From the NCBI RefSeq assembly GCF_018398315.1, contig NZ_JAHBRW010000001.1:616001-680000 (forward strand): a stretch of DNA of 64,000 bases, written 5' to 3'. Below the pieces are notes generated by a model that had not been told where the DNA came from, ran no database searches, and saw only the letters and a list, made by a program, of their open reading frames with translations. This DNA is from Chelatococcus sp. YT9 (lineage in GTDB: Bacteria; Pseudomonadota; Alphaproteobacteria; Rhizobiales; Beijerinckiaceae). Both the position numbers and the translations under genes were made by a program. The first letter of the stretch is position 1. Each line of letters starts with the position of its first letter. Positions 1 to 8,243 of the stretch are shown one piece after another.

Positions 1-1
1 C

Positions 2-433
2 GGCGACGACCTCGGCTATCTCTCGTGGAAGGAAGTTGGCCTCAATCCTTATGGCAATTCCATCATCGTCAATGGCGCCTATCTCGCCAAGAACGAGAAG
101 GTCGTCGAGGACTTCGTCAAGGTGAGCCAGAAGGGTTTTGCCGCCTGCGTGGCCGATGTGAATCCCTGCCTCGACGCGCTTGTCGCCGCGACGTCCGGCC
201 TCGACCGGCAGGTGCAGGCCAACCAGTGGGAGCGCATCAAGGAGATGATGACGGACGAGTTCACCGTCTCCAAGGGCCTTGGCTGGATCGACGCGGATCG
301 CGCCAAGAAGGACTACGAACTGGTCTCCACGATGATCGGTCTCGACAAGCCCTTCGACGCCGCCGCCATTTCCACCACGAAGTTCCTCGATCCGTCGATC
401 AAGATGGACGCGAGCAAGGTGAAGAAGCAGTAA
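2..433 (+). CDS. ABC transporter substrate-binding protein, NMT1/THI5-like (C-terminal part)
   Basis: The reading frame is open from the window edge to a TAA at 431-433, so only the last ~143 residues are visible. The segment NPYGNSIIVNGAYLAKNEK followed by alternating short helices is typical of the second lobe of NMT1/THI5-like periplasmic binding proteins, which deliver small organic substrates (thiamine pyrimidines, sulfonates, nitrate-like ligands) to an ABC importer. The N-terminus, signal peptide and partner genes lie outside the window, so the ligand cannot be named. It converges on the minus-strand hydroxyacid dehydrogenase 12 bp away. Confidence 0.75.
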   Translation, partial: GDDLGYLSWKEVGLNPYGNSIIVNGAYLAKNEKVVEDFVKVSQKGFAACVADVNPCLDALVAATSGLDRQVQANQWERIKEMMTDEFTVSKGLGWIDADRAKKDYELVSTMIGLDKPFDAAAISTTKFLDPSIKMDASKVKKQ

Positions 434-445
434 GGCCCCGAGGCC

Positions 446-1366
446 TCAATACCCCGCCGTGCGATCGACAAGGCCGCGCGGCGGCTTGCCGTTTCTGAGC
501 GCCTCGATCGCCTGTGCCACCTGCGCCGCGGCCGTCGCCGGCACCGTCCAGCTTGCGGCATGCGGCGTGACGGTCACCGCGGGATGGGTCCAGAACGGAT
601 GGTCCGGCGGCAGCGGCTCCTGCCGGAACACGTCGAGCGTTGCCCCCGCAAGATGCCCCTCGTCCAGGAGGGCGATGAGATCCGCTTCGACGAGATGCTC
701 GCCCCGGCCCGCATTGATGAGATAGGCGCCTCGTGGCAAGCGGGAAAGGCGCGCGCGGTCGAGAAGGTCCTCCGTCGCGGCCGTCTGCGGCAAGAGCGAG
801 ACGAGAATGTCGCTCTGTGCGAGACAGGCGGACAAACCATCGTCACCGGAGAAGACGTCCACGCCTTCGACAGGGCGGCCGCGCCGGCTCCATCCGCTCA
901 CGGCATAGCCGAGCGACAGGAACTGCCGCGCGCAGGCCTGGCCGAGCTCCCCCATACCGAGAATGCCGATTCGCGCGGGGACGACATCGGGACGAGCCCA
1001 GCGGCGGTCGCGTTGATGGGCGGTCATCACCTCCCAGCGGCGATGGTGATGCAAGGCGGCGAGCACCACATATTGCACCATGTTGCGCGTCAGGGACGGG
1101 TCGATCATGCGGATGACCGGGAGGTTCGTCGGCACCGTGGGATCGGAGAGAATATGGTCGACGCCGGCGCCCAGCGAGAAGATGCCCTTGAGATTGGGGA
1201 AGCTCGCGATGACGCCCCGGTCGGCCGCCCATGTCAGGACGAATTCGACATCGTCGGCCGGCCCGGTCTCTGGCCAGACACGCACGTCGAGATCGGGGCA
1301 TTCGTGGGCGAGCGCCTCCAGCCATGCGGCCACGGGCGCGGTCTTGCGGATGATGACGAGGCTCAT
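446..1366 (-). CDS. D-isomer-specific 2-hydroxyacid dehydrogenase, glyoxylate/hydroxypyruvate reductase A-like
   Basis: This 306-residue protein has the GhrA-like layout: a short N-terminal catalytic lobe with FSLGAGVD near residue 85, an NAD(P)-binding Rossmann motif GILGMGELG near residue 155, INAGRGEHLVEADL near 225 and a C-terminal TPHAAS carrying the catalytic His. Family members reduce glyoxylate or hydroxypyruvate, or oxidise D-2-hydroxyacids, in the cytoplasm. Its ATG overlaps the stop of the upstream FAD oxidoreductase by 4 bp, so it is the last gene of a minus-strand operon of amine-oxidising flavoproteins. It may dispose of the 2-oxoacid or glyoxylate they release; that role is inferred from position. 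Confidence 0.88.
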   Translation of the reverse strand: MSLVIIRKTAPVAAWLEALAHECPDLDVRVWPETGPADDVEFVLTWAADRGVIASFPNLKGIFSLGAGVDHILSDPTVPTNLPVIRMIDPSLTRNMVQYVVLAALHHHRRWEVMTAHQRDRRWARPDVVPARIGILGMGELGQACARQFLSLGYAVSGWSRRGRPVEGVDVFSGDDGLSACLAQSDILVSLLPQTAATEDLLDRARLSRLPRGAYLINAGRGEHLVEADLIALLDEGHLAGATLDVFRQEPLPPDHPFWTHPAVTVTPHAASWTVPATAAAQVAQAIEALRNGKPPRGLVDRTAGY

Positions 1367-2499
1367 GGTTTCTCCCCTGCCGCGGCGGACGGTTGCTTAA
1401 AGCGATCCGGGCGGAACGCCTCGACGGGTGTCGGACTGCGGCCATCACAAATCAGTTCGCAGAGCACCTCGCCAACGGCCGGCGCGATCTGGAAGCCACC
1501 TCCGCTGAACCCGAAGGCGTGGAAAAGGCCCGGCACGCCGGCGCTCTCCCCGATGAAGGGGCTCTTGTCGGCGGTGTAACCCTCGATCCCGGCCCAGATG
1601 CGGATGACGCGGGCGTGGCGCAAGGCCGGCAGAATGGCCGCGGCACGGCCGCCGATGCGCGCCAACGCGCTACTGTCGGGACGGGAGGCGCCATCGCCGC
1701 TCGCCACGCCGAAGCCGCCGCCCATCACGAGATTGCCGCGCTCGACCTGCCGTCCGTAGAAGCCGCCGCCCTCGACGCCGATATTGACGCTGACGATCGG
1801 CGGAAGCGGCTCGGTGACGAGAATGGTCGGGTAGTCGACACGCATGGGAATATGGTCATCCAGCGCCGCCGCGATCTCCGCCCCCCACGCGCCCGCCGCA
1901 TTGACCAGCCGGCGGGCGCGCACCGTGACGGCCTCGCCGCACCGCAGCAGAAAGCCGTCGCCCGCGCGCGTGATGGCGGTCACCGGGCAACGCTCGATCA
2001 CGGCGCAGCCGGCCTGCCGCGCCGCCCGCGCATAGGCGGCAGCGACGAGGCGCGGGTTGGCCTGGCCGTCGCCGGGACAGAGCGAGCCGCCGATGACTTC
2101 CGGCCCGAAGCAGGGATAACGGTCGCGGAACGCCCTGCCCTCCAGGATCTCCAACCCGAGGCCGAAATCCGCGACGCGCTCGGCATAGGCGGCCAGCGCG
2201 GCTAGATCGGCCTGGGAACGTGCCAGCTTGATGTGGCCCGACTGCAGATATTCCCCGTCGATGCCGATCCGTGTCTTGAGATCAGCCCAGATGGGATGCG
2301 CGCGTTGAGCAAGATAGAGTTGCGCCGGCGAGCGGCCCTGCCGGCGGACGCCGCCGAAATTGACGCCGCTAGCCCTGGCGCCGCCGAGATCGCGCTCCAG
2401 CATCACCACCGGCACGCCGCGCTGGCGGAGCGCAAGCGCGGTCGAGCTGCCGATCAGACCGGCACCGACGACCGCGACATCCGTATCGAGATGCGTCAC
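1363..2499 (-). CDS. FAD-dependent oxidoreductase of the DAO (D-amino-acid/sarcosine oxidase) family
   Basis: The 378-residue protein starts with a dinucleotide-binding fold (VAVVGAGLIGSSTALALRQ) and an ERD segment that binds the FAD ribose, and ends with the family motif GFSGGGFQIAPAVGEVL. DAO-family enzymes oxidise secondary or D-amines such as sarcosine, glycine, D-proline or opines. The start overlaps the stop of the next upstream gene by 4 bp (ATGA type). Together with the FAD/NAD subunit and small 2Fe-2S subunit upstream, it matches the three-component layout of opine oxidases, D-hydroxyproline dehydrogenase and HcnABC. The substrate is not determinable from sequence alone. Confidence 0.87.
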   Translation of the reverse strand: MTHLDTDVAVVGAGLIGSSTALALRQRGVPVVMLERDLGGARASGVNFGGVRRQGRSPAQLYLAQRAHPIWADLKTRIGIDGEYLQSGHIKLARSQADLAALAAYAERVADFGLGLEILEGRAFRDRYPCFGPEVIGGSLCPGDGQANPRLVAAAYARAARQAGCAVIERCPVTAITRAGDGFLLRCGEAVTVRARRLVNAAGAWGAEIAAALDDHIPMRVDYPTILVTEPLPPIVSVNIGVEGGGFYGRQVERGNLVMGGGFGVASGDGASRPDSSALARIGGRAAAILPALRHARVIRIWAGIEGYTADKSPFIGESAGVPGLFHAFGFSGGGFQIAPAVGEVLCELICDGRSPTPVEAFRPDRFKQPSAAAGEKP

Positions 2500-3893
2500 G
2501 GCTTCGGCTCACCGAACACGAGGGGCATGAGCTCGAGAGGCATGGGCTTGATCGGCGCCTGGCCGCGCAGACGGCCGACCTCGCCGGGCGATCGCCCGCT
2601 GTGGTGAGCGAGGAGCGCGCGGGCCGCCGGCCCGCACATCCGCCCCTGGCAGCGCCCCATGCCGATGCGGGTCAGGGCCTTCAGCCGGTTGAGCTCGTCG
2701 ACGCCGTTCTCCCCGCAGGCGGCGCGCAGGGCGCCGACCGTTATCTCCTCGCAGCGACAGAGAAGGACGTCATCGGCGAGCGCGAACTGTGCCACACGTG
2801 GCACCGGAAAAGCCCGCCTGATCCCGGCGCGAAACCGGCGCCAGCGCGAGACCCTGGCCTCAAGCGCGCCGGTGGCAGCGCCATCAACCGGGAGACCGGC
2901 GTCCTCGCACAGGGCCAGAGCCGCCCGCGGGCCGGCCGCCTCGGCGGCATCCGCACCGAGAACGCCCGCCCCGTCGCCCGCGATATAGACGCCCGCAACG
3001 GACGTGCGCCCGGCCGCGTCACGCTCCGGCAGGCTCTCGTGCTCCGCCTCGCTGTAGCTGAAGCGGCATCCCAGGAGATCGGAGATCTGGGTTTCCGAGC
3101 GCAGGCCGTAGCCGAGCGCAACGGCATCGCAGGCGACACGCGCATCGCCCGCCGCCGTGCGCCAGACAAGGCCTTCGACGCGCTCGGCGCCCTCGGCCGC
3201 TGTTGGGACCACGCCATGGACGATCCGGATGCCCCGCGCCCGCAGCCATGCGACGTAATAGAGGCCCTTCGCCAGGGTGGCTGGCCGGTACAGCATGGCC
3301 GGCGCCCCGGCGAGCTGGTCCGTGAAGCGCGCGCTGTCGAGAATGACGGCGATGCGCGCCCCGGCCTTGGCATATTGATAGGCGACGAGATAGAGCAGCG
3401 GCCCGGTGCCGACGAGCGCGACGGACTCGCCGATGGTGCAGCCTTGTGCCTTCAGCGCGATCTGCGCCCCGCCCATGCTGAAGACGCCCGGCAGCGTCCA
3501 GCCCTTGAAGGGATAGATGCGATCGGTCGCCCCGGTCGCCAGCACGAGATGGCTGAACGGAACCTCCGCCGGCCCGGCGTCGCCCATGACATGAAGTTCA
3601 CCGGGCACGGCATTCCAGACGAGCGTCCGCGGGCGATAGTCGATCGCCGGGCGAAGCTCCTCGAATGTCCTGTGAAGCCGCTCGGCCTTATGCGCCTCGA
3701 ACCCGTAGAGCGCCTTGCGACCGCGGCTGAAGGCGGCCGGGGGCTGGCGATAGATCTGGCCGCCCGCGCGGTCGCCTTCGTCGAGGACGACGGGACGCAG
3801 GCCGGCGGCGACAAGGGCTTCGGCGGCCCGGATGCCCGCTGGGCCGGCGCCGACGACGACGGGCCGGATCTCGCGGGATAGTTGGCCGGTCAT
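2496..3893 (-). CDS. NAD(P)/FAD-dependent oxidoreductase subunit with C-terminal 2Fe-2S (BFD-like) domain, opine oxidase/HcnB-like
   Basis: This is a 465-residue flavoprotein. The start MTGQLS was chosen because its ATG overlaps the preceding 2Fe-2S gene by 4 bp and the FAD motif VVVGAGPAGIRAAEAL follows at once. A second nucleotide-binding motif (ALVGTGPLLYLVAYQYA) lies in the middle. Near residue 400 there is a cysteine cluster LLCRCEEITVGAL...GMGRCQGRMCG, the BFD-like 2Fe-2S module found in opine oxidase subunit A, HcnB and the alpha subunit of D-hydroxyproline dehydrogenase. It should pass electrons from the DAO-type partner encoded downstream to the respiratory chain. An upstream in-frame ATG at 3989 would add 32 unconserved-looking residues inside the neighbour gene. 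Confidence 0.87.
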   Translation of the reverse strand: MTGQLSREIRPVVVGAGPAGIRAAEALVAAGLRPVVLDEGDRAGGQIYRQPPAAFSRGRKALYGFEAHKAERLHRTFEELRPAIDYRPRTLVWNAVPGELHVMGDAGPAEVPFSHLVLATGATDRIYPFKGWTLPGVFSMGGAQIALKAQGCTIGESVALVGTGPLLYLVAYQYAKAGARIAVILDSARFTDQLAGAPAMLYRPATLAKGLYYVAWLRARGIRIVHGVVPTAAEGAERVEGLVWRTAAGDARVACDAVALGYGLRSETQISDLLGCRFSYSEAEHESLPERDAAGRTSVAGVYIAGDGAGVLGADAAEAAGPRAALALCEDAGLPVDGAATGALEARVSRWRRFRAGIRRAFPVPRVAQFALADDVLLCRCEEITVGALRAACGENGVDELNRLKALTRIGMGRCQGRMCGPAARALLAHHSGRSPGEVGRLRGQAPIKPMPLELMPLVFGEPKP

Positions 3894-4183
3894 GTCGCCG
3901 GTCCCCGTTCGATCACGAAAGCCATGCCGTCTTCCAGCAGCGTGGAGCAGGCCCGGACCGAGGGCCCGTCCACTGTCCGCAGCCAGCAATCCTGGCAGGC
4001 CCCCATGAGGCAGAAGCCCGCGCGCGGCTGATGGTCGAATTCCGACAGGCGCAGATGCCCGGCTAGCGTCAGGACGGCCGTCAGTACGGTATCGCCCGCC
4101 TTGCCCGTGAACCGCCGGCCATTGATGAAAAAGGCGATGGACGGCCGGTCCTGATCAACCGCGCGACGCATGGCGCCCCTCAC
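3890..4183 (-). CDS. Small (2Fe-2S)-binding subunit, HcnA/OoxA-like ferredoxin-type protein
   Basis: This 97-residue protein carries FCLMGACQDCWLRTV and a later VRAC, giving the CxxxxCxxC...C spacing of plant-type 2Fe-2S ligands. It matches the gamma subunit of hydroxyproline dehydrogenases and the first subunit of cyanide synthase or opine oxidase complexes. It sits between the GlpD-like gene (29-bp overlap with its 3' end) and the FAD/NAD subunit (4-bp overlap), so the three are translationally coupled. ATG codons at 4183 and 4171 are both possible starts. Confidence 0.83.
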   Translation of the reverse strand: MRGAMRRAVDQDRPSIAFFINGRRFTGKAGDTVLTAVLTLAGHLRLSEFDHQPRAGFCLMGACQDCWLRTVDGPSVRACSTLLEDGMAFVIERGPAT

Positions 4184-5768
4184 CGGTTGCGACCGACGAA
4201 GGATCTATGCCGGAGCCGGGCACGCTGTAGAGCCTGTCGAGCATGGCCAGATAGCCCGAGACCTCAGCCTTGATCCGCGCGTCATCCCAGGCGAGCATGG
4301 ATGCCATGGCCTCCGCCGCCGGCAAAGCCGCCGCCCGTCCCTGATCCGCCGACCAGGCGAGGCCCGTACGGCGTAGAAGGACATCCTCAAGCGTCCGGGC
4401 CTGCTCGACGCCGACCGCGTGGCGGACGTCGGCGAGCGTGGCCGACCCCTCGGGATCGAGGCGCGCAGTGTTGGTATTCTCGGGGAAGTGCAGCGCGGCC
4501 CGCGACAGGATTCCGGGCTGGCCCGACGGCTTCGCGAAACGCGCGGCGGCGGCGACAAGATCCTGCCCCGTGGCGCGGTGCGCGCCGAGCGAGCCGTTGG
4601 TGAGCGCGAAAAGGCCTGGCAGCCCCTCCGCCGACAGGTCGTGGATCTTGCGATTGCGCGCGCCCATGGGCAGGCCCGGCTCGTAGGTCAACGGCCGCAC
4701 GCCCGCCCAGGTGGACACGACGTCGTCCCGCGTGATGCCGAGTCCCGGCACCAGATGGTTGGTCTCGGCGAGCAGGAATTCGAGGTCGGCGGCATCGACA
4801 GCGATGGCGTCGCGATCGCCTTCGTAGAGCGTCTCCGTGGGGCCGAAGAAATGGAGGTCCCGCCAGGGCATGCAGTAGAACGGCCGCCCGGCGCGGGTCA
4901 CGCCGGCAACGCCATGCCCCCGGCATTCCGGCGGCAGCTTCACGACGATATGCGCGCCCTTCGTCCCCGTGATCTTCGGCGATACGGCCTGGCCGGTCAG
5001 CGCATTGACGTCATCGACCCAGATGCCGGCGAGGTTGAGAACCACAGGCGCGGAAACCGTCGCCTTCTCGCCCATGGCAGCATCAGCCAGCGTCACATGA
5101 TCAGCCAGCGTCACTTGCCACGTCTCGCCGTCGCGCTGGATACTGACCGCCGGCGTGTAATTACGCGCAATGCAGCCGAGCCGTTCGGCATCGCGCACCA
5201 TGTCGACCGCCACACGCTCGGGCCAGTCGATCTGGTATTCGGTGTAGCAGGAGACGGCGCGCAGCTTGTCGAGATCCCGAAGCCACGGCACGAAAGGCTG
5301 CTCGGCGAGCGCCTTCTTCGCCGGCACGCGTTCGTAATCCAGCGGCACCCCGCCCTCGCCGAGGCTCCGCAGCAGGAGAAAGGCGCTGTCCACCTGCCAC
5401 GGCGCATAGGGCCCGCCATGGTAGATGGGATAGTGCATGCGGATCTTGCGGACGCGCTCGGGCTGCGTCTTCACGAAATCGCTGCGCACCGCCATCGAGC
5501 GGCGCACCGTATTGACCGCCTTGATGAAACGATCGGGATGCCGGAGAAAAGTCGTCAATGGCCCGCCCGGCACGAGATAGCGCAAGCCACAGTGCAGGAG
5601 CCGGCTGGAGCGCGCCGTGCTGCCCGAGCCGAAGTCGCCTTTCTCGAACAGCGCGACCGAATAGCCCTGCGCGGCAGCCGCCTGGGCCGCCGCCGCGCCA
5701 TTTATGCCGCCGCCGACGACGACGATGTCGAAGCGGCGGCGGTCCAGTGATGCCAGAGACAATCGCAT
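4155..5768 (-). CDS. FAD-dependent oxidoreductase, glycerol-3-phosphate dehydrogenase (GlpD)-like
   Basis: The 537-residue protein begins with the GlpD-type FAD site (FDIVVVGGGINGAAAAQ) and the family block FGSGSTARSSRLLHCGLRYL. It also has the THLVPGLGITRDDVVSTWAGVRPL-type segment near residue 340 and a C-terminal helical domain of reduced length. Classical GlpD oxidises sn-glycerol-3-phosphate at the membrane. Here the gene leads an operon of opine/amine dehydrogenase subunits rather than glycerol genes, so its substrate may differ. It is preceded by the peptide-type binding protein, 61 bp away on the same strand. Confidence 0.82.
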   Translation of the reverse strand: MRLSLASLDRRRFDIVVVGGGINGAAAAQAAAAQGYSVALFEKGDFGSGSTARSSRLLHCGLRYLVPGGPLTTFLRHPDRFIKAVNTVRRSMAVRSDFVKTQPERVRKIRMHYPIYHGGPYAPWQVDSAFLLLRSLGEGGVPLDYERVPAKKALAEQPFVPWLRDLDKLRAVSCYTEYQIDWPERVAVDMVRDAERLGCIARNYTPAVSIQRDGETWQVTLADHVTLADAAMGEKATVSAPVVLNLAGIWVDDVNALTGQAVSPKITGTKGAHIVVKLPPECRGHGVAGVTRAGRPFYCMPWRDLHFFGPTETLYEGDRDAIAVDAADLEFLLAETNHLVPGLGITRDDVVSTWAGVRPLTYEPGLPMGARNRKIHDLSAEGLPGLFALTNGSLGAHRATGQDLVAAAARFAKPSGQPGILSRAALHFPENTNTARLDPEGSATLADVRHAVGVEQARTLEDVLLRRTGLAWSADQGRAAALPAAEAMASMLAWDDARIKAEVSGYLAMLDRLYSVPGSGIDPSSVATGEGRHASRG

Positions 5769-5829
5769 GGTTCTATTCGGTCACTACATCATTCGACGTA
5801 TGTTTTATTTACCAAAGCCCTGACCAAGT

Positions 5830-7392
5830 TTACTTCGTCAGCGTCGTCTGCTCGGTGATCAGCGGCCCGTAGGACAGCGAGCCATCGAGCTTGTAGCCAT
5901 AGTCGAGGCCAGCGCGCCGCGCCCAGACCAGCTTCTGCTCGAACAGCGGCACCGCGCAGACATCGGCGATGATCTTGTCCTGCGCGGTCTTCCACAGCGC
6001 GATCTGCTTGGCCTGATCGACTTCATTGGCGGCCTCGTCGATCTCCTTGTCGGCGACCTTGCAATGCGAGAAGTTCGTCACGGCCGTCGGCGTACCGACC
6101 GCGCTGCGGGAATGATAGAATTCCTTCAGGTAATTCTCGGCCACGGGGAAGCGCGATGCGCCATAGACAACGATATCACTGAGGTTCTGACGGATCTGCT
6201 GATGGTAGGTGGCGTGTTCGACCACATCCATCTCGATGTCGATACCGACTTTCTTGAGCTGTGACTGCACGATCTGCGCCGGGCCGAGGCTGGTGACGTT
6301 CTGGCTGGCGATGACCTTCAGCTTCAGGCCGTTGCCGAAGCCGGCTTCCTTCAGGAGCTGCTTCGCCTTCTCGGGATCGTAGGCCGGCAGCTTGGCGTCC
6401 GGGTCGGCGCCGAGCGTCGCCGTCGGGAAGATCGTGGTCGGCGGCGTGGACACGAGGCGGCCCTTGAAGTCGACCACCTGCTGGGTGTCGATGGCATGGG
6501 CGATCGCCTGGCGGACGCGGATATCGTCAAGCGGCTTGTGCGTCATGTTGAGATAAGCCGTGCCCTGATAGGCAGGCTCCATCACGTCGAGCACCGTATC
6601 CTTCAGGCCCTTCATGCGTTCCGCCCACTTCTGGTCCTGCCGGCCATAGACCAGGTCGAGTTCACCGGACGTATAGGCGAGGTCACGGCTCGCATCGGAG
6701 CGAATATAGCGATAAATGATCTTGTCGATTTTGGGCGTGCCGCGGAAATAATCCTTGTGGGCCTTCAAGGTGACCGACTGGCTGGCCTTGTAGTCATCAA
6801 AAGCGAACGGGCCCGTGCCGACCGCCTTGGTGCGAAAATCGTCGCCATATTGCTCGACCGCCTTCTTGCTGACGATAAAGCCGCCTTGGAAGTTAACGAG
6901 GGAGTAGAGCAATGAAGACGATGGCTTCTTGAGCGTGATCTTCACGGTGAGGGGGTCGACGGCTTCGACACTCTCGATATTCGCGAAGTCGGAGGAGAAC
7001 GAAGAACGCTTCGGGTCCGCCGCGCGTTGCAGCGAAAACACGACGTCATCGGCCGTCAGCGTGCCGAAATCACCGTGGAACTTGACGCCCTCGCGCAGCT
7101 TGAACGTCCAGACCTTCTTGTCGTCGGAAACCGTCCAGCTTTCGGCGAGATCGGGCTCGATATCGTCGAGACTCACCGAGCCGGGCTTGAAGCGCACGAG
7201 GCCGTCGAACATCCAGGCCAGCAGGATTTTTTCCTGCGTGGCGGCGCCACGGTGCGGATCGAGCGTGCCGAGATCGGACGCCGCCATGCCGACGGTGAGC
7301 ACCTTGTCCTGCGCCAGCGCAGGCACGGCATGAAGAAGAGCTGTCGCGCTGATGGCCAGGCCGAGCGCGATGATCGCCGATTTAAAACGCAT
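5830..7392 (-). CDS. ABC transporter substrate-binding protein, family 5 (DppA/OppA type)
   Basis: The product is ~520 residues with a Sec signal peptide (FKSAIIALGLAISATALLHA, cleavage after PALA). It contains the SBP-5 hallmarks: TLDPHRGAATQEKIL near the N-terminus, EPDLAESWTVSDD, FKLREGVKFH and TADDVVFSLQRAADP. Such proteins bind di/oligopeptides, opines or similar solutes in the periplasm. The ATG at 7392 follows an AGGGGTGGG ribosome-binding site; the GTG nine bases upstream is less well placed. The cognate permeases are probably the divergent pair at 8244-10048, with the XRE-cupin regulator between them. The oxidoreductase operon lies directly downstream, which suggests uptake followed by oxidation of the same compound. 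Confidence 0.9.
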   Translation of the reverse strand: MRFKSAIIALGLAISATALLHAVPALAQDKVLTVGMAASDLGTLDPHRGAATQEKILLAWMFDGLVRFKPGSVSLDDIEPDLAESWTVSDDKKVWTFKLREGVKFHGDFGTLTADDVVFSLQRAADPKRSSFSSDFANIESVEAVDPLTVKITLKKPSSSLLYSLVNFQGGFIVSKKAVEQYGDDFRTKAVGTGPFAFDDYKASQSVTLKAHKDYFRGTPKIDKIIYRYIRSDASRDLAYTSGELDLVYGRQDQKWAERMKGLKDTVLDVMEPAYQGTAYLNMTHKPLDDIRVRQAIAHAIDTQQVVDFKGRLVSTPPTTIFPTATLGADPDAKLPAYDPEKAKQLLKEAGFGNGLKLKVIASQNVTSLGPAQIVQSQLKKVGIDIEMDVVEHATYHQQIRQNLSDIVVYGASRFPVAENYLKEFYHSRSAVGTPTAVTNFSHCKVADKEIDEAANEVDQAKQIALWKTAQDKIIADVCAVPLFEQKLVWARRAGLDYGYKLDGSLSYGPLITEQTTLTK

Positions 7393-7413
7393 TATACCCA
7401 CCCCTGTGAAGAA

Positions 7414-8025
7414 CTAATCGCTGCTCAAAGGAACAGCGGCTACAACCCAAATAACTTCCGCTCTCGTCTGGCCGGGATTACGCCACCTGTGGGGCGCTTT
7501 ACTGTGATAGCGAAAGCTATCGCCCGGATTGAGCATGAAGGCCTTGTCCTCGATCCAGAGTTCAAGCTGCCCCTCAAGAACAAGGCCGACCTGCTCGCCA
7601 CGCTCAATCGTGAAGAGCTCCTCGCCCGTCGAGCCACCCGGCTCAATATAAGCGCGATAGACATTGATGCCCGCCGAAGGCTGCGGCGTGACGATCATCT
7701 TCTCGATGCCCTTCTCCGGGGCATTGAGCGAGGGATGACTGCCGGCGCGAGCAACGATGCCCTTCTCGTCGACGGTAGGCGCCTCGCCGAACTTCAGCAG
7801 CGTCTCGGACGGCACCTCCAGCGCATCGGCGATGAGTCGCAGCACCCTGACAGAGGGGGAACTGAGCCCCCGTTCGATCTGGCTGACGAGACCGACGGAG
7901 AGCCCGCACATCTGCGAAAGGCTGGAGATGGAAAGGCCACGCTTCTTCCGCGTCTGCCGAATCTGCTGCCCGAGCCACAGGTCGGCGACGCTACGCGCTT
8001 CATAAGTCGTCACTTTGCCTTCCAT
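7414..8025 (-). CDS. XRE-family transcriptional regulator with C-terminal cupin domain
   Basis: The 203-residue protein has an N-terminal helix-turn-helix (IRQTRKKRGLSISSLSQMCG, LVSQIERGLSSPSVRVLRLI) at about residues 17-70 and a cupin_2 domain (GEQVGLVLEGQLELW, PGDSFRYHSKAPHRWRNPG) at about 120-195. This architecture regulates amino-acid and polyamine catabolism, with the cupin sensing a small metabolite. It lies between the binding-protein gene, 22 bp downstream on the same strand, and the divergent permease pair, so it most likely controls both. A GTG at 8013 preceded by GGAAGG is an alternative start. Confidence 0.88.
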   Translation of the reverse strand: MEGKVTTYEARSVADLWLGQQIRQTRKKRGLSISSLSQMCGLSVGLVSQIERGLSSPSVRVLRLIADALEVPSETLLKFGEAPTVDEKGIVARAGSHPSLNAPEKGIEKMIVTPQPSAGINVYRAYIEPGGSTGEELFTIERGEQVGLVLEGQLELWIEDKAFMLNPGDSFRYHSKAPHRWRNPGQTRAEVIWVVAAVPLSSD

Positions 8026-8243
8026 CTCCCAAGCCCGGAGCCGTCATTATGGTGAAACGCTCGCATTTGTGACTTCATCATTCAAGTGAAATTTTCATAT
8101 TGACGATGACATCACCCGACCTCTAAGTTGGCCGCCATTCGCAGCTATCGGTGGTACATGCGCTCACGCTCCTTCCGCTCGCCTTGCGGCCGCGGTTGCC
8201 GCAATGCGGCGCCACGCCTCGGGGAAAGACGAGGCCCACATCC
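8026..8243. promoter_or_regulatory. Divergent intergenic region between XRE-cupin regulator and DppB-like permease
   Basis: About 218 bp separate the minus-strand regulator from the plus-strand permease. The AT-rich centre (8080-8110) contains TTCAAGTGAA and TCATATTGACGATGAC, compatible with overlapping promoters and an operator for the XRE protein. No element can be assigned with certainty by eye. Confidence 0.4.

Noticed and set aside
8083-8092. TTCAAGTGAA upstream of the XRE-cupin gene resembles the core of the cargo operator.
   Set aside because: It lacks the GATGCGG extension and lies in unrelated chromosome; a 10-bp palindrome-like match can occur by chance.
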